Positions 49,394-57,261 of a stretch of 64,000 nucleotides of DNA are shown in pieces (the first letter of the stretch is position 1; each line of letters starts with the position of its first letter). The DNA is from JACVRW01 sp963716215 (GTDB lineage: Bacteria; Actinomycetota; Thermoleophilia; Solirubrobacterales; Thermoleophilaceae): assembly GCA_963716215.1 (NCBI GenBank), contig OY970298.1:186001-250000 (forward strand), in the 5' to 3' direction. A program made the position numbers and the translations under genes. The notes below the pieces were generated by a model. It was not told where the DNA came from, ran no database searches, and saw only the letters and a program-made list of their open reading frames with translations.

Positions 49394-50556
49394 AGCCGAG
49401 GCCGCGACGCCTCGATGACGGCGGGCGCGAGGCGGTGTCCCTCGACCCCGCGGGCGGACAGCCTGAGACGCAGGATGCCGGTCCGCGCCGTGGCGGGCGA
49501 CGCCGCGCCGAACACGAAGTTGCCGAGGCTGTAGGCCACCAGCCTCCTGGGGCCGGCGCGGCGTATCGGCTGGAGCACGTGCGGGTGGGCGCCGATCACC
49601 ACGTCCGCGCCCGCATTCAGGGCCACCTGGGCGAAGGCGCGCTGGCGGGCATCTTCGGCGGTCGCCCGCTCGACGCCCCAGTGGAAGGTGCCCACGACCA
49701 CGTCGGCCCTGCGCCTGGCCTTGCGTACGCCCGCCGCGATGAGCTCCGGGGTGGCCGGCTGCGTGCCCGCCGTGGTGGGACCGGCGTAGAAAGCGGCCGG
49801 CAGGATGTTGGAGAAGCCGACGAACGCGATCCTCAGGCCGAGCCTGGTGACGGTGCGGGGCTCCGCGGCGGACGCGAGGCTGCCGCCGGCCCCGACCGCC
49901 CGCATGCCGAGCCGGCGCACGCCGCTGACGGTGTCGAGTAGGGCACGCGTGCCGTAGTCGCCGACGTGATTGTTGGCCAGGTTCAGCACGTCGAAGCCGG
50001 CGTAGCGGGCCATCGCCGCGAGTGCCGCCGGGCGCCCGCGGAACGTGAACAGCTTGGGTACCGGCGCGCCCCGTGTGGAGACGGCACACTCGAGGTTGCC
50101 GAAGGTCACGTCGGCGGCTCGAAGCGCCCTCGCCGTGCCGGTCCAGGGGTAGCGCGGCCCGAAGAGGTCGATCAGGGCGCCCGGTCCGTCGCCGAGGTTC
50201 ACGTCGCCCACGGCGGCGAGCACCACCGCCCTGGAGCGCACCGTCACACGTCGCCACGTGGCGCCGCCAGAGCCTCGTGCGCGCAGCACGTAGCGCGGTC
50301 GCGCCCGCGCCGGGCGCACGGCACGCCGGAAGCGGCCGCGCGCGTCCGTGCGCGCCCGCGCGAGCAAGCGCCAGCGGCCGGCGCGCCGGATCTCGATGCG
50401 CACCACGGTGTCCGCTGCCGCCCCGGCGCCGCTGACCGGGATGGCCAGCCCGGTGGCGATCACCCGCGGCGCACTCAGCGCGGGCGCCTGCGCGTGGGCC
50501 GGAGGCGCCGCCAGTGCCAGCGCCACCACCAGCCCGACCCGAGCGCCTGTCCTCAG
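49312..50556 (-). CDS. CapA-like metallophosphoesterase, secreted, probable CTG start
   Basis: Residues from ~130 on form a CapA (poly-gamma-glutamate synthesis) domain: AAVGDVNLGDGPG, FGNLECAVSTRG, LNLANNHVGDYG, GTFHWGVE and IGAHPHVLQPI carry the metal ligands. The N-terminal part is an Ig-like beta domain. No ATG or GTG gives a good signal peptide. A CTG at 50556 gives M-RTGARVGLVVALALAAPPAHA, an excellent one, and overlaps the upstream stop as CTGA, so I choose it. It is last of a minus-strand unit and overlaps the glycosyltransferase gene tail to tail. Confidence 0.78.
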   Translation of the reverse strand: MRTGARVGLVVALALAAPPAHAQAPALSAPRVIATGLAIPVSGAGAAADTVVRIEIRRAGRWRLLARARTDARGRFRRAVRPARARPRYVLRARGSGGATWRRVTVRSRAVVLAAVGDVNLGDGPGALIDLFGPRYPWTGTARALRAADVTFGNLECAVSTRGAPVPKLFTFRGRPAALAAMARYAGFDVLNLANNHVGDYGTRALLDTVSGVRRLGMRAVGAGGSLASAAEPRTVTRLGLRIAFVGFSNILPAAFYAGPTTAGTQPATPELIAAGVRKARRRADVVVGTFHWGVERATAEDARQRAFAQVALNAGADVVIGAHPHVLQPIRRAGPRRLVAYSLGNFVFGAASPATARTGILRLRLSARGVEGHRLAPAVIEASRPRLQPTAASAVSVGGRAAISAPTSRATRR

Positions 50557-51467
50557 CGGCGCTTTCGCTTCCGCTTGCGTGAGCTGGGGCGCTGGGGCAC
50601 CGGCTCCGGCGTGGGCGGCTCGCCCGCGCCGTTCGACGACCCGGACGGCTCGCGCTCCGGCGGCGCGGCGTCCTCGCCGCCGTCGGCCGGTACCTGGCCA
50701 CGCCGTTGAGCGGCGCTCGGCCATGGATCCGGCTCGCCCGTCTCCCAGGCGGGCCCGCGGCCGCCGGGCCAGTTGCCCAGGAACAGCGCGCCGACGGCAC
50801 CGAGCCAGAAGGCCTGGACGATCTCCGGCACGAGCGGCATCAGTCGCAGCACCATCAGGGCGCCGGCGATCACGCCGAGGAACGCCATGAACTGGCTCAT
50901 CAGACCGGCGCGCCGCGCCCGCAGGGGCAGCATCACGAACATGAATGCGGTGGCGACCGAGCCGGCGAGGCTCAGGCCGACGGCGATCGGGTTGACGTCG
51001 TCCTGGAGCAGGTCGTCGGCGCACGTGTCGCCTGCTTCGCCGCGGATCGCGGGGCAGGCGTCACCGACGTTCGAGGTCCGGTCCGCGAACGTCTCCGCCA
51101 CGTCGATGCGGTCGAGCACGCCGACCACCTGCGCGACCGCGTAGAAGGCGGGGCCCGCGAGGATCAGGTAGACGAACCACTTCGGGATCTGCGGCGAGCG
51201 GTGGACGATCGCGCGGAACAGGTAGTAGAAGACGCCGATCAGACAGAGCGCGGAGGCGCCTTGCAGGACGGCCGACGCGAGCAGCGTGTTCGGCGCCTGC
51301 TCGATCGACAGCAGGAAGTCGGGCAGCGGCTCGATGCCGCGCCGGTCCTCGAAGATCGACTGAAGCAGGAAGGTCCCGGCCAGCAGCAGGAAGCCGGCCG
51401 CGAACGCGGAGATGGCCGCCAAGCGACCATGGCGGGCCTCCCACTGGAGCTGCTCCTGGTCGCTCAC
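50553..51467 (-). CDS. Multi-pass membrane protein of unknown function
   Basis: The 304-residue protein has about six hydrophobic helices (~18-35, ~62-82, ~98-115, ~162-180, ~190-207, ~215-228). An extracytoplasmic loop bears two Cys (GDACPAIRGEAGDTCADD). The C-terminal ~70 residues form a Pro/Ser-rich tail ending in RKRKRKRR. GTG 51467 overlaps the previous stop (GTGA), and its own stop overlaps the CapA-like start. The tight coupling suggests one pathway, but none is identified. Confidence 0.75.
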   Translation of the reverse strand: MSDQEQLQWEARHGRLAAISAFAAGFLLLAGTFLLQSIFEDRRGIEPLPDFLLSIEQAPNTLLASAVLQGASALCLIGVFYYLFRAIVHRSPQIPKWFVYLILAGPAFYAVAQVVGVLDRIDVAETFADRTSNVGDACPAIRGEAGDTCADDLLQDDVNPIAVGLSLAGSVATAFMFVMLPLRARRAGLMSQFMAFLGVIAGALMVLRLMPLVPEIVQAFWLGAVGALFLGNWPGGRGPAWETGEPDPWPSAAQRRGQVPADGGEDAAPPEREPSGSSNGAGEPPTPEPVPQRPSSRKRKRKRR

Positions 51468-51655
51468 CTGGGCAGGGGCGCGTCTTCAGGGGGACGCGCG
51501 ACGCGCGGCGGGTAGTACTCCGGGTCGTCGCGCTCGACGATCCGCGAGACGCGGTCGCCGGCGGCGAGCACGAGGTCGAGCGCTGGCGCCATCATGCGGA
51601 TCACTGTCTCGACGCGGCGGCGAGTGCGCAGCTGTCCGGGCGTGAGCGGAGCCAC
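51464..51655 (-). CDS. Small hypothetical protein
   Basis: The 63-residue protein has an N-terminal basic helix (TPGQLRTRRRVETVIRMM), a middle amphipathic or weakly hydrophobic part (APALDLVLAAGDRVSRIV) and a Pro-rich end (YYPPRVARPPEDAPLPR). It is accepted as real because its GTG follows the CBS stop by two bases and its stop overlaps the next start (GTGA). Function unknown. Confidence 0.65.
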   Translation of the reverse strand: MAPLTPGQLRTRRRVETVIRMMAPALDLVLAAGDRVSRIVERDDPEYYPPRVARPPEDAPLPR

Positions 51656-51657
51656 GG

Positions 51658-52104
51658 TCAGCCGCCTCGCTGGTGGAAGTAGAACTCGGGCAGTGCGGCC
51701 TTGGCCACCTCAGCGGTGATCTGCTGAGCCTGGTGCAGATCCCCGGCCCTGACCGCGAGATCGTCGATCGTCACGATGCCCACCAGGCCCTCCCCGTCGG
51801 TCACCGGCAGGCGCCGGATACGGTGCTGGACCATCAGCGCGACGGCCTCCTCGATGTCCATCTCCACCTGCCCCGTCACCAGCGGCCGCGATGCCTGCGA
51901 GCCGGCGGTGTCCGCGGCGTCGACCTCGTCGGCCACCACGGCCAGCGCGAGGTCGCGGTCGGTGATCACGCCGACTGGGCGGCCGCCGTCGACGATCACC
52001 ACGGAGCCGACGTTGCGGTCGCGCATCAGCTCCCCCACGCGACGCAGGCTGTCCTCCGTCGCGGCGGTCACCACGCCCTCCGTCATCACCTCCGAGATGC
52101 GCAC
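51658..52104 (-). CDS. CBS-domain pair protein
   Basis: The 148-residue protein consists of two CBS motifs (ISEVMTEGVVTAATEDSLRR, then VSEVM-like second unit QVEMDIEEAVALMVQHRIRR). Each carries a G-x-x-T-x-x-D nucleotide-type signature (GVITDRDLA, GIVTIDDLA). CBS pairs sense adenosine nucleotides. GTG 52104 lies 7 bases from TACAGT with no Shine-Dalgarno sequence. It heads a four-gene minus-strand unit ending with the CapA-like gene. Confidence 0.88.
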   Translation of the reverse strand: MRISEVMTEGVVTAATEDSLRRVGELMRDRNVGSVVIVDGGRPVGVITDRDLALAVVADEVDAADTAGSQASRPLVTGQVEMDIEEAVALMVQHRIRRLPVTDGEGLVGIVTIDDLAVRAGDLHQAQQITAEVAKAALPEFYFHQRGG

Positions 52105-52111
52105 GGGGGCG

Positions 52112-52117
52112 ACTGTA
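52112..52117 (-). promoter_or_regulatory. -10-like element, leaderless start of the CBS gene
   Basis: TACAGT on the minus strand, 7 bases before GTG 52104. Confidence 0.55.
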
Positions 52118-52147
52118 TCGTGCCGCCGGTGACGATCGCCTAGGCCG

Positions 52148-52429
52148 TCAGCTGGTCCCGAAGCCCTCGCGCGCCTCGCGCACGAGGATGACCGCCTCGG
52201 GGAACATCAGGCGCATCGCCTGCAGCAGGTCGTGCGACTGCTGCTCGGCGTTGCCCTGGAGGTTCATGCGCTGCAGGCCGGCCACGGTCATGTCCACCGC
52301 CAGCTTGATCGCGTTGTCGGCCCAGGCCACGCGCTGGGCGCCCTGCATCTGCTCGGCGAACTCCGCCATGCGCCGGCGCAGCTCGTCCGGATCGCCGAAG
52401 AGGCCGCCAAAAGGGTCTTCCGAGGACAT
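52148..52429 (-). CDS. Small conserved-looking cytoplasmic protein
   Basis: The 93-residue protein starts SSEDPFGGLFGDPDELRRRM, then continues helical (AEFAEQMQGAQ, LAVDMTVAGLQRMNLQG) and ends EAVILVREAREGFG. No signal or membrane segment, no recognised family. ATG 52429 is 6 bases from TAGACT, and that hexamer also contains the stop codon of the upstream flippase-like gene. Function unknown. Confidence 0.65.
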   Translation of the reverse strand: MSSEDPFGGLFGDPDELRRRMAEFAEQMQGAQRVAWADNAIKLAVDMTVAGLQRMNLQGNAEQQSHDLLQAMRLMFPEAVILVREAREGFGTS

Positions 52430-52435
52430 GCACCG

Positions 52436-52441
52436 AGTCTA
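52436..52441 (-). promoter_or_regulatory. -10-like element overlapping the upstream stop codon
   Basis: TAGACT on the minus strand, 6 bases before ATG 52429; its TAG is the stop of the gene at 52439-53446. Confidence 0.45.
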
Positions 52442-53446
52442 GACATCGGGCTGCGGCGGCCCGGGGCTGCGCCGGCCGGACTCGGCGGCCCGGTCCTCGC
52501 GCCCGCGCGCCACGACCTCCTTGAAGCTGCGCACGCGGAAGATGAACACCAGCGCGGTGAACCCGATCCCGAACGTCAGAGCGCCGATCGCGATCTGCTG
52601 GCCGACCGAGTACGCCGCCACGGTCGCACCTCCCGCCGTGCCGGCGAACACCTTGGCCAGCAGGGCCTGCTGCACGCCGGCCCCCTGCGGGGTGAACGGG
52701 ACGGCCGCCGACACCGCGTTGACCCCGAGCACCAGCAGGACGTTCTTGACCGACCCGCCCACGTTGAATGCCTCCAGCAGCGCCCAGAACGCGGCGAAGC
52801 GGAACAGCCACCCAGCGAACTGCACCGCGAACACCTCGCGCATGTACCGGCGCCGGTCCTCGAGGATCACGAAGCCCTGCCTCACCCGCTCCCAGAACGC
52901 CTTCACCCTCACGCTGAGCAGCGCGAAGGCCACCAGCGTGCCGACCGCCAGCGCGGTGAGCAGGAACAGCGTGAAGCGCGGGTGCTGCGCGAGGTAGGAG
53001 AGGTCGAAGGCGTTCAGCTTCGCGAAGTCGGGCGGCTTGGGGAACACGCCCTGCGTGAACGCGAACAGCAGGATCAGCGAGCCCATGGCGACGTCGAAGC
53101 CGAGCTCGACGATGAAGGTGGCCGCCACCGCCGGGTAGCTCGAGTTCGGCACCGACGTCTTGGTCAGGAACAGGCGCACGACGTCGCCGCCGCGCGCGGG
53201 GATCACGGCGTTGAAGCCGTAGCCGGCGAAGTAGGCGCCCCAGATCTCGCGGAACTGGATGCGCTCTCCCGGGTAGGTCGCGCGCAGGATGTTGAAGCTC
53301 GCGCGGGCGCGCAGCGTCAGGTAGGCGGTGAACAGCAGCAACGCCAGCAGCAGCGGGCCGAGCCGCACGGACGCGAGGTTCGAGACGAAATCGTCGACCG
53401 CGTCGAAGAACGACTGAAACGACTCGCCAAGCGTCGCTGGGGCCAC
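52439..53446 (-). CDS. Flippase-like (UPF0104/LPG-synthase membrane domain) protein
   Basis: The 335-residue integral membrane protein has seven to eight helices. It shows the family pattern: a first helix LLLALLLFTAYLTLRA, ARGGDVVRLFL with conserved charged residues in the second loop, and FTPQGAGVQQALL near the last third. Members include the flippase half of MprF and related lysyl-lipid or glycolipid transporters. No synthetase domain is attached, so it may move a lipid-linked substrate. GTG 53446 lies 7 bases from TACCTT; divergent from the methyltransferase gene with a 23-bp spacer. Confidence 0.85.
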   Translation of the reverse strand: MAPATLGESFQSFFDAVDDFVSNLASVRLGPLLLALLLFTAYLTLRARASFNILRATYPGERIQFREIWGAYFAGYGFNAVIPARGGDVVRLFLTKTSVPNSSYPAVAATFIVELGFDVAMGSLILLFAFTQGVFPKPPDFAKLNAFDLSYLAQHPRFTLFLLTALAVGTLVAFALLSVRVKAFWERVRQGFVILEDRRRYMREVFAVQFAGWLFRFAAFWALLEAFNVGGSVKNVLLVLGVNAVSAAVPFTPQGAGVQQALLAKVFAGTAGGATVAAYSVGQQIAIGALTFGIGFTALVFIFRVRSFKEVVARGREDRAAESGRRSPGPPQPDV

Positions 53447-53453
53447 GGCACGA

Positions 53454-53463
53454 AAGGTACGGT
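53454..53463. promoter_or_regulatory. Symmetric bidirectional promoter (AnnnTAnnnT)
   Basis: AAGGTACGGT gives TACCTT on the minus strand (7 bases before GTG 53446) and TACGGT on the plus strand (6 bases before ATG 53470); both share TA at 53458-53459. Confidence 0.6.
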
Positions 53464-53469
53464 GCCCCG

Positions 53470-54165
53470 ATGGACCGCGCAGCCGTGTCGCGCCTGGCGC
53501 ACGGGGAGCTCACCCTCTACAACCCGCTGGCCGAGGCCGACCTGGACGAGGTGATCGGCCTGCTCGACCTTCCGGCCGGCGCGGCCGTGCTCGACGTGGC
53601 GTGCGGCCGAGCCGAGGTGCTGCGGCGCATCGCGGCGCGCTGGGACGTCCGCGGCACCGGGTACGACACGGACGCCGAGCTGATCGACCGCGGCCGCCGA
53701 GCCGCCCCGGGCCTGGACCTCGTGGTCGGGTCGCAGCCGCCACCGGGCCCGTTCGACCTGGTCGTGTGCATCGCCTCGAGCCACGCGCTGGGCGGGTTCC
53801 CGCAGGCGCTCGAGCGCCTGCACGGCCTGACCAGCGAGCGCGGCCAGGTGCTGCTCGGCGAGGGCTACTGGCGCCAGCCGCCCGCGCGCGAGTATCTGGA
53901 GGCGCTGGGCGGGGCGACCGCGGACGAGCTGCCCGCCTACGACGCCCTGTTCGCCGCCGCCGAGCGCGCGGGCCTCACCCCGGCGTGGTCGTGCACGGCG
54001 AGCGAGCGGGACTGGGACCGTTACGAGTGGACCCAGGTGCTGAACGCGGAGCGCCACGGCGGGGACCCGCTGCGCGAGCGCGCTGCAGCGGCGCGGCGGC
54101 GTCTCACGATGCCGGGCGGGCGCGAGACGCTCGGCTTCGCGCTGGTCCTGCTGCGACGGGCCTGA
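53470..54165 (+). CDS. SAM-dependent methyltransferase
   Basis: The 231-residue class I methyltransferase has SAM motif I AAVLDVACGRAEVLRRIA (~residues 37-54), an acidic motif II (GTGYDTDAELIDRGRR) and FDLVVCIASSHALGG as motif IV/post region. GEGYWRQPPAREYL suggests a small-molecule methyltransferase; substrate unknown. ATG 53470 is 6 bases from TACGGT, no Shine-Dalgarno sequence. It is followed at 39 bp by the ECF sigma gene with its own promoter. Confidence 0.88.
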   Translation: MDRAAVSRLAHGELTLYNPLAEADLDEVIGLLDLPAGAAVLDVACGRAEVLRRIAARWDVRGTGYDTDAELIDRGRRAAPGLDLVVGSQPPPGPFDLVVCIASSHALGGFPQALERLHGLTSERGQVLLGEGYWRQPPAREYLEALGGATADELPAYDALFAAAERAGLTPAWSCTASERDWDRYEWTQVLNAERHGGDPLRERAAAARRRLTMPGGRETLGFALVLLRRA

Positions 54166-54192
54166 CCGAACCGCGGGCCCCTCCTTTGCGTA

Positions 54193-54198
54193 TAGCGT
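54193..54198 (+). promoter_or_regulatory. -10-like element of the ECF sigma gene
   Basis: TAGCGT, 6 bases before ATG 54205 (overlapping TATAGC at 54191). No Shine-Dalgarno sequence. Confidence 0.45.
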
Positions 54199-54204
54199 GA
54201 GCGC

Positions 54205-54753
54205 ATGGCCCCGAGCGATGCAACGCTCGTGGAGCGACTGCCGGGTGACGACAGCGGTGACGAGCTGCGGGAGCTGTACCGCCGCTACTCCAGCGAGCTG
54301 TTCGGCTTCGCCTGCAACGCCCTCGGCGACCGCGAGCTCGCGGAGGAGGTCGTTCAGGATGTCTTCGCCCGCGCCTGGCGCGCCGCGGCCGACTACGACC
54401 CACGCCGGGCGAGCGTGCGCACCTGGCTGTACACGATCGCCCGCAACCGGATCGTGGACGCACGGCGCCGCGCCGCCGTGCGGCCCGGGCTGGCCCCCGA
54501 GGCGGAGGCCGAGAGCCCCGCGGAGATCGACCGTGAGCTGGAGCAGGCCGTGCTTCGATGGCAGGTCGCCGCGGCGCTCGCCCGGCTCTCCCCAGAGCAC
54601 CGCGAGGTGATCCGGCTGGCGCACTACGGCGGCCTCAGCCTGCGCGAGATCTCCGAGCGCAAGGGGATCCCGCTGGGCACCGTCAAGAGCCGCACGTCCT
54701 ACGCCCTGCGCACGCTCCGGCTGATCCTGGACGAGATGGAGATCCGCTCATGA
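54205..54753 (+). CDS. ECF-type RNA polymerase sigma factor
   Basis: The 182-residue sigma factor has region 2 (ELYRRYSSELFGFACNALG, then DVFARAWRAAADYDPRRAS and VRTWLYTIARNRIVDARRR, ~residues 22-90). Region 4 is LSPEHREVIRLAHYGG, LSLREISERKGIPLGTVKSR (~128-175), which binds the -35 element. No region 3 and no C-terminal extension, as expected for SigK/ECF types. It overlaps the anti-sigma gene by 4 bp (ATGA); together they probably respond to an envelope or redox signal and control the cupredoxin behind them. Confidence 0.93.
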   Translation: MAPSDATLVERLPGDDSGDELRELYRRYSSELFGFACNALGDRELAEEVVQDVFARAWRAAADYDPRRASVRTWLYTIARNRIVDARRRAAVRPGLAPEAEAESPAEIDRELEQAVLRWQVAAALARLSPEHREVIRLAHYGGLSLREISERKGIPLGTVKSRTSYALRTLRLILDEMEIRS

Positions 54754-55460
54754 GGGAATGCCCGACCCACGCCGCTCTGCTCGGCGGCTACGTGCTCGGC
54801 TCGCTCGACGCACCCGAGATGGACGAGATGCATCGGCACGTGGCCGACTGTCCCTACTGCGGGCCGGAGGCGCGCGCGCTGGGCGCGCTGCCGCCGCTGC
54901 TCGACCGGATCGAGCCCACCGACGTGCCGCCGCCCACGCTCTCGCCCAGCGTGGAGGAGGCCGTGCTGGACCGCTTCGTGCGCGAGCGGGCGGGCGAGCA
55001 CCGCGAGCGCCGGCGCCGGCCCGCGTTCACGCTCCCGCGCCTCGCGGGACTGGTCGCCGCGTGCGCGGCGGCGGTGGTGCTGGCGCTGGTGTGGCTGGGT
55101 GGCGACGACGAGACGACCTCCACCGCATACGCCAGCGCCAGCCTCGCCCCGGTCGGCGGCGACTCGAGCGCGGCAGGCACCGCCTGGGCCGACGACGTGC
55201 CGGCCGGCACCCGAGTCCGGCTGAGGGCACGCGGGCTGCCCACGAGCAACGGGATGATGTACGAGCTGTGGTGCATCCGCGCGGACGGCCACTGGGTGAG
55301 CGGAGGGACGTTCCGGGCCGGCAGCGACGGGCGGGCGGAGGCGGTGCTCACAGCGGCCGTCCGGCCCGGCGACTACCACGTGATGGTCGTGACCCGCCAC
55401 AAGGCGGCGGCGGACGGCAAGCACGGCCCGCCCCTGCTGCGCGGCCGCCTGCGCTACTGA
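54750..55460 (+). CDS. Anti-sigma factor, zinc-finger plus RskA-type extracytoplasmic domain
   Basis: The 236-residue protein has an N-terminal zinc-binding anti-sigma domain with H30-x3-C34-x2-C37 (HVADCPYC). One transmembrane helix lies at ~93-112 (LVAACAAAVVLALVWLGG). The C-terminal ~120 residues are of the RskA/anti-sigma-K type (YELWCIRADGHWVSGGTF, DYHVMVVTRHK). It should hold the ECF sigma at the membrane until its outer domain receives a signal. The ATG overlaps the sigma stop. Confidence 0.9.
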   Translation: MRECPTHAALLGGYVLGSLDAPEMDEMHRHVADCPYCGPEARALGALPPLLDRIEPTDVPPPTLSPSVEEAVLDRFVRERAGEHRERRRRPAFTLPRLAGLVAACAAAVVLALVWLGGDDETTSTAYASASLAPVGGDSSAAGTAWADDVPAGTRVRLRARGLPTSNGMMYELWCIRADGHWVSGGTFRAGSDGRAEAVLTAAVRPGDYHVMVVTRHKAAADGKHGPPLLRGRLRY

Positions 55461-55519
55461 TCCGAACCGGTCGTGCCGCCACTGCGTACAACCGCGCGCA
55501 TCCAACTTGGAGGTCCCCA

Positions 55520-55978
55520 ATGCGCAGGTACATGATCTTGCTCGCCGCGGTGCTCGCCGTCCTCGTGCTGGCCGCGGCCGGATGCGGAAGCGACGACTCC
55601 GACGACGGCGGCGACTCCGCCAACCAGGCGGGCGGGGGCTACTCCTCAGGGGAGCAGGGCAGCGCCGTCGACACCACCGAGTCCGGGGGCGCCGCGGCGA
55701 CCGAGCTGAAGCTGACCGCCGACCCGGGCGGCGCGCTGAAGTTCGACAAGACCGAGCTGAGCGCCAAGCCGGGCAAGGTCACGATCACGATGGACAACCA
55801 GTCCGACGTGCCCCATGCCGTCGAGGTCGAGGGCAACGGCGTGGAGCAGGAGACCAAGACCGTGACCGGCGCCAACGCGGACATGACCGTCGACCTCGAG
55901 GCCGGCAAGTACGAGTTCTACTGCCCGGTCGACGGCCACAAGGACGCCGGCATGAAGGGCACGCTGACCCTCGGTTGA
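55520..55978 (+). CDS. Cupredoxin-like copper lipoprotein
   Basis: The 152-residue protein starts at ATG 55520 behind TTGGAGGT. A lipoprotein signal (MILLAAVLAVLVLAAAGC, Cys ~22) leads to a Gly/Ser/Asp-rich linker of about 40 residues and a cupredoxin domain. Copper ligands: His in VPHAVEVEG and the Cys, His, Met of FYCPVDGHKDAGMKG. It is probably a membrane-tethered blue copper electron carrier. It lies 59 bp behind the sigma/anti-sigma pair and may be controlled by them. It is related to the protein at 5989 but has a longer linker. Confidence 0.88.
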   Translation: MRRYMILLAAVLAVLVLAAAGCGSDDSDDGGDSANQAGGGYSSGEQGSAVDTTESGGAAATELKLTADPGGALKFDKTELSAKPGKVTITMDNQSDVPHAVEVEGNGVEQETKTVTGANADMTVDLEAGKYEFYCPVDGHKDAGMKGTLTLG

Positions 55979-56000
55979 GGGGGCGGGGAATACTCCCCCT

Positions 56001-56390
56001 ATGGCTGACTACACGCTGCTGAACCTCAGGACCGACGTCGAAGACATGGCCCCCAAGTTCGGGATGGGGGACATGGAGGCCCGCTTCGGGCGCAAGCCGC
56101 TGGGTCTCGAGAAGTCGGGCGTCAGCTACTTCAAGCTCGGGCCCGACCACGTCGTTCCGTTCGGGCACAGTCATTCGGAGCAGGAGGAGGTCTACCTCGT
56201 GGTCAGCGGGAGCGCCCGGCTCAAGCTCGACGACGAGGAGCTCGAGCTGAGCGCCCTCGACGCGGTCCGCATCCCCGTCGGCGTGACCCGGGGGATGGCT
56301 GGCGGGCCGGAGGGCGCGGAGATCGTGGCGTTCGGCGCGCCGGACACGGACAACAAGGACATCGAGATGACGCCGGGCTTCTTCGGCTAG
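56001..56390 (+). CDS. Single-domain cupin protein
   Basis: The 129-residue cupin has motif 1 PFGHSHSEQEEVYLVVSG (His, His, Glu metal ligands, ~residues 50-68) and motif 2 LDAVRIPVGVTRGMAGG, without the usual His. The N-terminal ~40 residues (NLRTDVEDMAPKFGMGD) are typical of mannose-6-phosphate-isomerase-like small cupins. Substrate unknown. It starts 22 bp after the cupredoxin stop and could belong to the same unit. Confidence 0.8.
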   Translation: MADYTLLNLRTDVEDMAPKFGMGDMEARFGRKPLGLEKSGVSYFKLGPDHVVPFGHSHSEQEEVYLVVSGSARLKLDDEELELSALDAVRIPVGVTRGMAGGPEGAEIVAFGAPDTDNKDIEMTPGFFG

Positions 56391-56395
56391 GCCCC

Positions 56396-57244
56396 CTATT
56401 TAAGGAGCTTGGAGAGCCGCCGGTCCTTGAGGATCCGCCCGCCCGTCTGCTCCTGCGGGCAGTAGCACATCACGTAGTCCTTGAAGTGGATCGCCTGGAT
56501 CGTCTCGCCGCAGTGCGGGCAGGCCTCGCCGGCGCGACGGTGCACCTGAAGGGGCATCGGCAGCTTGTCGGGGATGGTGTCGCCGATCACCTCCTCGTAG
56601 TGCTCCAGCGCCCCGCCCAGCACCTCGTCGCAGGCCAGCCGCAGCCGCTCGCGGGCGTCGTCATCCAGCTCGGATGCCTTCTGGAACGGCGACAGCCCGG
56701 CCGTCCAGAGCAGCTCGTCCACCCATGAGCGCCCGATGCCCGCGATCGTGCGCTGATCGCGCAGCAGCGGGTGCAGATGGCGGGGCGCCGCCAGCAGCCG
56801 GGCGAACTCCTCGGGCGGCGGCGCGGGATACGCGTCGGGACCGAGAGTGGCCACCGACTCGTCCCCCGCGAGCGCGTCCGCCGGCAACAGCTTGGCCCAG
56901 GCGCGCTGCTGGGTCCCGAACTCGCGCAGGCGCAGCTCCCGGCCGTCCTCGAGCCGAATCAGCAGGCGCGAGGTGCGGTCGCGCAGCGAGGCGCGCGTGT
57001 CCCACAGCTGCAGGCGACCAGCCGACATCAGGTGCACCAGCAGGACCAGATCGCCGGTGTCGAGGACCAGCATCTTGCCGGCGCGGCGGATCCCGGCGAC
57101 GGTGCCGCCGGCGAGCGCGTCCAGCGGCGGGTCGAAGGTCTTCATCGTGACCATGCCGGGCGCGAGCGCCGACTCGATCCTCAGACCCGTAGCGGCGCGC
57201 GACAGCCGTCGTGCGGCGATCTCGACTTCGGGCAGCTCGGGCAT
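56396..57244 (-). CDS. mutM: Formamidopyrimidine-DNA glycosylase family (Fpg/Nei)
   Basis: The 282-residue base-excision repair enzyme removes oxidised bases such as 8-oxoguanine. It starts MPELPEVEIAARRL; the Pro and Glu after Met are the catalytic residues, which fixes ATG 57244. Further signs are the conserved Lys in VTMKTFDP (~56), the helix-two-turn-helix GIGRSWVDELLWTAGLSPFQ, and a C-terminal zinc finger (CPHCGE ... CYCPQEQTGGR). The start lies 7 bases from TACTCT in a 24-bp divergent spacer. Fpg versus Nei2 specificity cannot be decided. Confidence 0.92.
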   Translation of the reverse strand: MPELPEVEIAARRLSRAATGLRIESALAPGMVTMKTFDPPLDALAGGTVAGIRRAGKMLVLDTGDLVLLVHLMSAGRLQLWDTRASLRDRTSRLLIRLEDGRELRLREFGTQQRAWAKLLPADALAGDESVATLGPDAYPAPPPEEFARLLAAPRHLHPLLRDQRTIAGIGRSWVDELLWTAGLSPFQKASELDDDARERLRLACDEVLGGALEHYEEVIGDTIPDKLPMPLQVHRRAGEACPHCGETIQAIHFKDYVMCYCPQEQTGGRILKDRRLSKLLK

Positions 57245-57251
57245 CAGCCCA

Positions 57252-57261
57252 AGAGTAGGCT
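57252..57261. promoter_or_regulatory. Symmetric bidirectional promoter (AnnnTAnnnT)
   Basis: AGAGTAGGCT gives TACTCT on the minus strand (7 bases before ATG 57244) and TAGGCT on the plus strand (7 bases before ATG 57269); both share TA at 57256-57257. The spacer is exactly 7+10+7 bp. Confidence 0.65.
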
